Below, piece by piece: positions 33,801 to 39,868 of a stretch of DNA of 39,868 nucleotides. The stretch is from assembly GCA_036897095.1 (NCBI GenBank), contig JAYMSP010000869.1:1-39868 (forward strand). Direction: 5' to 3'. Both the position numbers and the translations under genes were made by a program. Below the pieces are notes generated by a model. The model worked only from the letters and a program-made list of their open reading frames with translations. It was not told the origin of the DNA and did no database searches. The first letter of the stretch is position 1, and the number at the start of each line of letters is the position of its first letter. This DNA comes from Plantago elongata (taxonomy: Eukaryota > Streptophyta > Magnoliopsida > Lamiales > Plantaginaceae).

Positions 33801-34895
33801 AAGTAATGGGAAGAAAAGTATCTTTTGACCCCTCACAAGTTGTATTAACAACTGGTGCTACTCCAGCACTTGAGATTCTGAGTTTCTGTCTTGCTGACCA
33901 TGGGAATGCGTTTCTTGTCCCTGCACCTTATTATCCTGGGTATGCATTCATCTTTACTCTATGATTCAAATTTTAGTTGCCTCATATTTCTGAATCCTTT
34001 AATAGACTCCTTTAAGTTTATGAAGTTACCCTTTTGCAGATTTGACAGAGACATCAAATGGCGAACAGGAGTGGAGCTTATACCCGTCCATTGTCGCAGC
34101 TGCGACAACTTCACATTAAGCATCACCGCTCTTGAACAGGCCTTTAACCAAGCAAGGAAAAGAGGTCAAAAGGTCCGTGGAATTCTCATTTCCAATCCAA
34201 ACAACCCTGTTGGGAACATACTGAGCAAGGATATGCTCTATGATCTCCTAGACTTTGCCAGAGAAAGGAACATCCACATCTTATCAGATGAAATATTTGC
34301 GGGTTCAACTTATGGAAACGAAGAGTTTGTAAGCATGGCCGAGATAGTTGACTCTGAAGAAGCTGACAAGGATAGAGTGCATATAATATATGGACTCTCT
34401 AAAGATCTCTCTGTCCCAGGGTTCAGAGTTGGGGTTATATATTCCTTTAATGAAAATGTCTTGGCTGCTTCCAAGAAATTGACTAGGTTTTCTTCAGTCT
34501 CGACGCCAACCCAGAAGCTTCTGGAGTCAATGCTGTCTAATAATTCCTTTATGCAGGAGTATATCAGTTTGAATAGACAGAGAATGCGCTCAATGTATGA
34601 TCTATTTGTAGCAGGTTTGGAAGGGCTTGGTCTCAAGTGCATGAAAAGCAGTGCTGCCTTTTACTGCTGGGTTGATATGAGCAGATTAATTAGTCCATAC
34701 AGCGAGAAAGGGGAGCTTGATCTATGGGATAAGCTTTTAAATAAAGCAAAGATTAATGTAACTCCTGGATCGGCCTGCCATTGTATTGAACCTGGGTGGT
34801 TCAGATTTTGTTTTACTACATTGAATGAAAAGGATATTCCCGTCGTTGTTGGAAGAATACGCATAGTTATTGAAAGTTGTAAACCTCCAGTGTAA
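30867..34895 (+). CDS. ACS10: ACS10/ACS12-type aminotransferase (ACC synthase-like)
   Basis: This PLP-dependent fold-type I enzyme belongs to the ACC synthase family. Its closest Arabidopsis relatives, ACS10 and ACS12, act as amino acid aminotransferases, not ACC synthases. Exons: 30867-31244, 31345-31461, 33779-33939, 34040-34895; 1512 bases, 503 residues, all phases matching. The N-terminal extension has a hydrophobic segment at about residues 16-34 and a low-complexity Pro/Ser stretch. Then come [67 protein letters not shown] (about 270-278) and [11 protein letters not shown] (301-311). The PLP lysine is K340 in [14 protein letters not shown], and the substrate-carboxylate Arg is in GWFRFC (about 474). 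Intron 2 is unusually long and repetitive. The gene is convergent with the DUF688 gene. Confidence 0.95.
31450..33010 (+). repeat. Decayed tandem array of ~240-bp units filling intron 2
   Basis: The exon 2 end and donor, GAGCTCAAAGTG|GTAATGA (31450), recurs in altered form near 31681, 31917, 32280, 32497, 32742 and 32975. Spacings are about 231, 237, 363, 217, 245 and 235; the 363 falls to 239 when the SINE and its target duplication (124 bases) are removed. A second anchor, CCATCCAAAAA, repeats with similar spacing (31615, 31880, 32250, 32456, 32706, 32947). Copies are strongly diverged. Each also carries a TGATATCATGTAG stretch, and some an acceptor-like GATTGCAG. Confidence 0.8.
32024..32135 (-). 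mobile_element. Short tRNA-derived SINE or retroposed tRNA
   Basis: A 112-bp insert flanked by a perfect 12-bp target duplication CAGTTGTTAAAG (32012-32023 and 32136-32147). On the minus strand it has a perfect A box TAGCTCAGTTGG (32124-32113), a B box GGTTCGAGTC (32080-32071), and an A-rich 3' tail (AAAATAATAAAAAAG). The D and anticodon stems do not pair well, so it is not a working tRNA gene. It consists of little more than the tRNA-like head and tail, shorter than most plant SINEs. Confidence 0.85.
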
Positions 34896-35107
34896 TGATA
34901 TTTTGGAAATTTTATTTATTGGCAGATTCTATTCATTGGTTTAGCTATGTCTCTAGAGAATTTAACAAAAGTAATCATCTGCGTTTTAAAGATCAATGGA
35001 CGTTCTTTTGATTCAGAAAACTTGTAATATTACAGAATGGATGTACACTATACAACACAAGGCAATGGCAACTGGCAAAGTATTTTGTGCTTATGCATAT
35101 AAGATGC

Positions 35108-36501
35108 TCAAATGCTAATCATTTGTGCTAGTTTTGGTTGCAGTTGCCTCTTCCACTTCCTGTGCAGACCACTGATGCCATTGCCACCTCCAAAGACGAA
35201 GCAACCTGCGACATCACTCTTGGAAAAACCCTGTCAAAGTGATCCATAAATACCAAAGTAAATCTTGTCACTTGTCAGGTATTTTATATATTTTTTTGAA
35301 ATTTGCTTCAGACAGTTTGTGGTAAGAAAGGAGCATAAATTTACCCTGGGCTGCTGTTTATGCATTATTATGTTTTTCCTTTGACAACTTCTCCGGCTCA
35401 TAAGTATCAGCTCCCCAAGTGTCAGTAATGGTTTCTCAGCTTGACTGCAGTTACTATCATTCAGAAATTTTGTGCCCTTCACATGAGTGTTATGAGAAGG
35501 ATCATTCTCTAGGAATCCCACCTTGTCCAAGAAACTTGAGTTTGTCACCAGTAGAGGAAACAGCCACTCCAAGAAAGAAGCCCCAGCCAAGCTTGCGCTT
35601 CTCGTTACACAGCTGTTCACAGAATCATCTATATCATAAACTGGTGAACCAGGATTCTGTGGCCACTCATAATTGACAGGTACTAGTGCCAGGGAAGTTT
35701 GCTGCACAGGAACTGCACCTGCAATAGTTGAGTAAAGTTTCTTTACATTTCCATCAATATCTCTATACATTTCCATTCCGAGTTAGCCAAACGTATAGTA
35801 AAGGGAATTTTCTATATAAGTATGTTCTCAAGTTAAACACTTACCTCTTGCGTTGTTTAGGAATTACTTTGAAATGTTGCTAACCTATAACTTATGGTAA
35901 ATATCTTTGATTGCAGTTAAGGTATTTTTCTGAGAGCCAAGGTGTGCCACATGTAATCAGGCCTTCAATATGGTAACTATCTTTGATTTTTGTTTCTTAC
36001 AAGCCCTTGGCATTTGTAGGGGATGAAAATTTGATCAATACCTGAAAGTGTGGCCCTTGATATCAGGCCATTGGCTAGACGGCGTGGCTGTAAGCTAGAG
36101 GAATCATCGTGCTTGTTGCTGTACATTTTGGATTCTGAGTCAATCTGTCCATCTAGCTCATCATCGGTTTGTTCATCAATGACAATCTCCCCTGCACTGT
36201 AGTAGCCCTCCTCTTCATGGTCTGAGGATATTGGAGGTGATGATAGTGTAATGCTATGTGCTCGTTGGCGCGACTCTTTTGCAGGCTGCATGCAGGTCAG
36301 GAGTGGTGTACCAGGCTTCTCTTCCCATCCGAATGGGACTGAGACAATAAGCTTGACAGTTGATTCTGTAGGGGGACCTGGTCTAGGATTGGGTTTCCAG
36401 TCCTTCTTAGGCATCCCAGGTTTTACTTCCCATACGAACGGGATGGAGATGGTTTGTGTCTCTCTCTTCATCTCAGTCTTGGACATTTGTTTTTCTGCCA
36501 T
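35108..36501 (-). CDS. DUF688 family protein, function unknown
   Basis: Exons: 36501-36042, 35718-35345, 35230-35108; 957 bases, 318 residues, with matching phases and GT-AG borders. The N-terminal part carries two copies of the DUF688 hallmark: SIPFVWEVKPGMP (about residues 19-31) and SVPFGWEEKPGTP (about 54-66). The middle is acidic and Ser-rich (EEEGYYSAGEIV, DEQTDDELDGQ), followed by a segment with SFLEWLFPLL and EKPLLTLGELI. The end is basic: GLHRKWKRQLQPKLAQ. No signal peptide or membrane segment is evident. The biochemical role of DUF688 proteins is not known; they are plant-specific. The stop codon lies 213 bases from that of the convergent aminotransferase gene. Confidence 0.88.
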
Positions 36502-36553
36502 TTTGATTCTTACTTAATAGCTGGTGGGTTGATAGATCTTCTGAATGAGGCCA

Positions 36554-36563
36554 TATATTTATA
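36554..36563 (-). promoter_or_regulatory. TATA box of the DUF688 gene
   Basis: Minus strand TATAAATATATGG, about 55-60 bases upstream of the ATG at 36501. Spacing fits a short leader. Confidence 0.65.
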
Positions 36564-36599
36564 GAACTTTGGGACGAAGTGTAGTAGCTTTGCAACTAA

Positions 36600-37540
36600 T
36601 TCATTTTGCACTGCTAACTGCACCATTTTCTTTTGGAAATATTAGGCTTACCTAATGCACTTGGAAAGTAAGCTGGACAATCGTACTCCTTTTGATGATT
36701 TGTTTACGGTGCTTTGCAGTACAATATTAATTTGCAGTACAATATTAATATGAGGATTATTAACGTTAAATATTAAAAAATAATAATATAAAATTATTAC
36801 AATATGATACAAAAATAAAAAATTATATAATACAAGTATTAATTAGATTATGACATTCAGTACAAATCAGAAAAAGCAAATATTTTTAATTTGATATCTA
36901 TATTGTTTATAATTATTTTATAGAATTAGAATATTAAATATATTAATATACTTCACCAAAAATTTAAAAAAAGAAATTTCAAAATAATTCTTGGCAGCCC
37001 TCCCAGAAGACAGGACATCCTGTTGGCTGCCAGCAGAGCGCCTAGCAGCCCTGAGGGCTGCCAATTGTTTCGCAGCCCTCAGGGCTTGAGGGATGGTAGA
37101 TATGCTGTTTTGGCATAGTAATTTTATTATTTTTTTTAAATTTAAAAAGTTAAAAATATTAATTTAGTATTATTTATTTTTAATATTGTCCTAAAAATCA
37201 TAACTTTCTCGTGTTCTTTAATTATGTTTATTTAAATATTCGACGGGAAAAGACGCATGTTAGAGAGTTTAAATACATAAATAAAATATTTTTGGATAAA
37301 ATTATAGTGTTTTAAAGTTTATGGGATTTTTTTATAAATTAATGTAAATTTGAGTTGATTTGTAATATATTAAAATTATGTCATTCGTTTAGTAAAAAGT
37401 GTCATGCGGTTAATATTCCTGTATTAATATTGTCGGATGGTAAAAAATATATTTTTATAAATGGTTCATTTTTAAATATATTTTTGTTAAATTGTTTATT
37501 TTTACAGGACTATAATGTTTTATATGAATTTAATCTCTGA
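36600..37540. other. AT-rich intergenic stretch with a G+C-rich palindromic island
   Basis: No gene is seen. At 36993-37090 a G+C-rich island has repeated inverted motifs: GCAGCCCTGAGGGCTGCC (37045-37062) and GCAGCCCTCAGGGCT (37072-37086), plus GGCAGCCCTCCC and GGCTGCCAGC. The flanks are strongly AT-rich. Confidence 0.6.
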
Positions 37541-37699
37541 GGGACTGATTGACATGGCATTCAAATGGTCATTTGGATGGGATTTTGGTGAAATTGTGTT
37601 TGGAATGGAATTGAAATAGAGCATTTGAAGTTTATTTTAGGTCAAATCACTATTTATCGAGTTAAATTGAGGCATTTAAATGCCTGACCAATCAGCCCC
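37541..37699. mobile_element. Tourist-like MITE, copy 2 (inverted relative to copy 1)
   Basis: A 159-bp element starting GGGACTGATTGACATGGCAT and ending TGCCTGACCAATCAGCCCC, colinear with the reverse complement of 3974-4122, including AAATCACT and GGCATTTAAATG. The flanking 3-bp duplication is not clean here (TGA left, GAG right), so the target site has changed. Confidence 0.8.
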
Positions 37700-38016
37700 G
37701 AGAGATTGCTATAGATCCATTATTTTTAATCTAGCTGTATAATTCTTAACTTTTGTGTTGTGGTTGTAATTTCGTGATTCTATTTCCACCATTTCGATGG
37801 GGATATATTGTATATGTGACGTTAATATATCCTAGTTCTACACATTTTTTTAGTGTGAGCCAAGTGCTACAAGGTGGGTTGTATTGTGATTGCAAAATTC
37901 TTTTCTTTTTCCCTTTCATTCCTTCCAAAGTTTCTATATTATCGTCCAAATTCAGATTAATTTTATAGTCCATTTGTATTCTTTATTGGCTTCGAATTTT
38001 AATATTAAGTCAAAAT

Positions 38017-39050
38017 TTGCTCTTCCAGCTAGACCGGCAAATTGGTCCATCAAGGCCACGACCTAATCCACGGTCTTTAAAGGAGTCCATCTCAACCTCA
38101 CACGCAAGTTGGGCTCCAAGAGGCCGCCGAACCAAGCCACTTAGTGGACCCGTCACACAACTAAAAGGTTTGAACTCATTTGGTCTCCCAACTTCCTAGC
38201 AGGCCGACAAACTAACCAACACACTTGGTTATTCTGACAGACATGCAAGCCAACTTTACTTGACTAACTCGCCCAATCTGCCAGAAACGAACTCAACCGA
38301 CTTGAGACTCGTCCAACCTAATTTGCAAGGCTGACCATGTGATCCTAACGGATTGACCGACCCACGTTGCTTGACTAATTCATTCAATCAGTAAGCAACT
38401 GACTAGACTTAGTCAGCACAAGAAGCCACTCCTGACCCGAAATATAGGAGAAGTGGGTACAGACTCTAACGGTTGGATGGTCTATATAGGAAGGCAGGCG
38501 GAAGGAGAAAGGACCATCTGATTCGGACTACGAAAAACCCTAGCCATCAATCGAACTTTTCTCGCTCAACCCTCAACACTCTATCAATCAGTCATACGAT
38601 CAAGCTCTCAGGTTGTCATTCAACGTTGTCAGTCAGACGCCGTCAACCAGATGTTAGTCAGGCGATCAAGCTCTCAGGTTGTTGGTCAAACGACCGAGCT
38701 TCATCTTCCGCCATCCCACCTTTGCTTATCGACGATCACTAGTTAGCTCCCCTTCGCACGGTCAGTTAGCATATTGTCGGTAACCATCCACTATGTGCCG
38801 AACCGTCAACAAGATAAGTCGACCTCCATCATCCCCATCTCTCTCATTGTTATTTTACTTAGTCTATGTCTCATTATTGACTTGAGCGTCGGAGTCCATA
38901 CGGTCGGCACCACACCGGTGTCACCTTGATATCTTACGTCTCTAGGTTTGTTGCATGTTGCCTTGCAGGTCGTCGGTGCCCCCCAATTCATCAACCGAAA
39001 TTTGATTGTAGATTCAAAGCGCATACATTAACCTTATATGTTAAGTACAT
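38017..39050 (+). other. Moderately G+C-rich segment, possibly an old retroelement LTR
   Basis: Base composition differs sharply from both flanks. A TATA-like CTATATAGG lies at 38480-38488, followed by a leader-like stretch. A perfect 20-bp repeat, CGATCAAGCTCTCAGGTTGT, occurs at 38598-38617 and 38663-38682. No coding motif was recognised and no LTR borders were found. Confidence 0.3.
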
Positions 39051-39607
39051 TCGAGTCGTAATGGAATAGTTTTTACAAGATATTAACATTACTCATGTTT
39101 AATTATTAAGATAATTCTAACAAATAAACACTAAAAATCTTTAAACTAAACATGTGAAGAGATGTGATGTGATATTTAAAATTACTACATACATGTAATG
39201 TAATGTGATATTTGTAAACTGCAAGTACTAGAGTAAAATATGTATGGCAAGTTTGTATTTGGTAATAGCAATCAAACAGAGTAATTACCTAATTAAAAAT
39301 TTATTGTATTATTATTATTTATTTCCTTGTGGGAATAATTCTGAGCAGTTAAAGGTAAGTCTTTAAAAGAAGAGAAAACCTTGAAGGGAAACGAATAGAG
39401 AATACGGGCAGGGCAAATACTTAGAGACTGATTGGTATAGAATTTGAGTGGTCTTTTTTAATTAAAATTAAATTATTTTATAAAATATTTAATTTGAGTG
39501 GGGAGATGGCCACTCCAGCGATATAACAAAACCTTAATTAATTAAGGTAAGTCATTTCAAATTAGATTCAATTCCTAGTCCAACTCGTAAATCTCTTTTG
39601 CTACATG

Positions 39608-39868
39608 TAGGGGTGACCATTCGGATTAATCCGATATGAACTTCGGATTAATCCGAAGTTTCGGACCAATTGAGGGTCGATCCATAATCCGATCTGAATG
39701 GTTCGGATTTGATTCGGATTAATCCGTCCGGATCGGATCGGATTCGATTCGGATTAATCCGAAATTAATGCGAAAATTAAAAAATTACAGATTCAAAAAA
39801 TAAAGTTCCTGCCATGAAAATTCAAATTAACTAATACATCCCACATCCGAAAATAAAATTCAAATCCA
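39608..39868 (+). mobile_element. Probable hAT-like element terminus, runs off right edge
   Basis: TAGGGGTGACCATTCGG at 39608 resembles the TAGGGGTG-type terminal inverted repeat of plant hAT elements. It is followed by many subterminal copies of TTCGGATT/AATCCGAA, including the perfect 16-bp palindrome TTCGGATTAATCCGAA at 39642-39657 and 39748-39763. The other end and the 8-bp duplication would lie outside the window. Confidence 0.5.

Overview
This is nuclear DNA from a flowering plant, almost certainly a eudicot. The genes have many introns with GT-AG borders, the intergenic DNA is AT-rich, and plant LTR retrotransposons, a PIF/Harbinger transposase, MITEs and a tRNA-derived SINE are present. 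I cannot fix the species; an asterid such as a member of the Lamiales is only a guess.

Four host genes can be modelled with continuous reading frames. From the left: (1) the first seven coding exons of the large subunit of splicing factor U2AF (U2AF65), minus strand, running off the left edge; (2) a 16-exon TPX2-family (spindle/microtubule-associated) protein, minus strand, 19916-24154, whose frame is kept only if one intron is of the GC-AG class; (3) an ACS10/ACS12-type aminotransferase, plus strand, 30867-34895, four exons; (4) a DUF688 protein, minus strand, 35108-36501, three exons, converging on the aminotransferase gene with 213 bases between their stop codons. These genes look like independent housekeeping loci and do not form a pathway or cluster.

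Most of the rest is mobile DNA, often nested. A decayed Ty1/copia element (4781-12441) with both LTRs lies next to an AT-rich array of about 21-bp units and has itself been hit, inside its gag zinc knuckle, by a 940-bp solo LTR with a perfect 5-bp target duplication. Next come an unidentified minus-strand coding fragment, a possible Helitron 5' end with a broken F-box-like gene, and a second, truncated copia element on the minus strand (one LTR, a tRNA-Met primer site, gag only). A 5'-truncated Harbinger transposase (25597-30159) is split by a 3.5-kb solo LTR of the same family as the 940-bp one. Two copies of one Tourist-like MITE lie near the two ends of the window, and a hAT-like terminus begins at the right edge.

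The most interesting structure that ordinary annotation would miss is in intron 2 of the aminotransferase gene. It is built from about six decayed tandem copies of a roughly 240-bp unit, each with a copy of the exon 2 end and donor site, and one copy carries a small SINE with a 12-bp target duplication. I found no sign of a new defence, biosynthetic or regulatory system.
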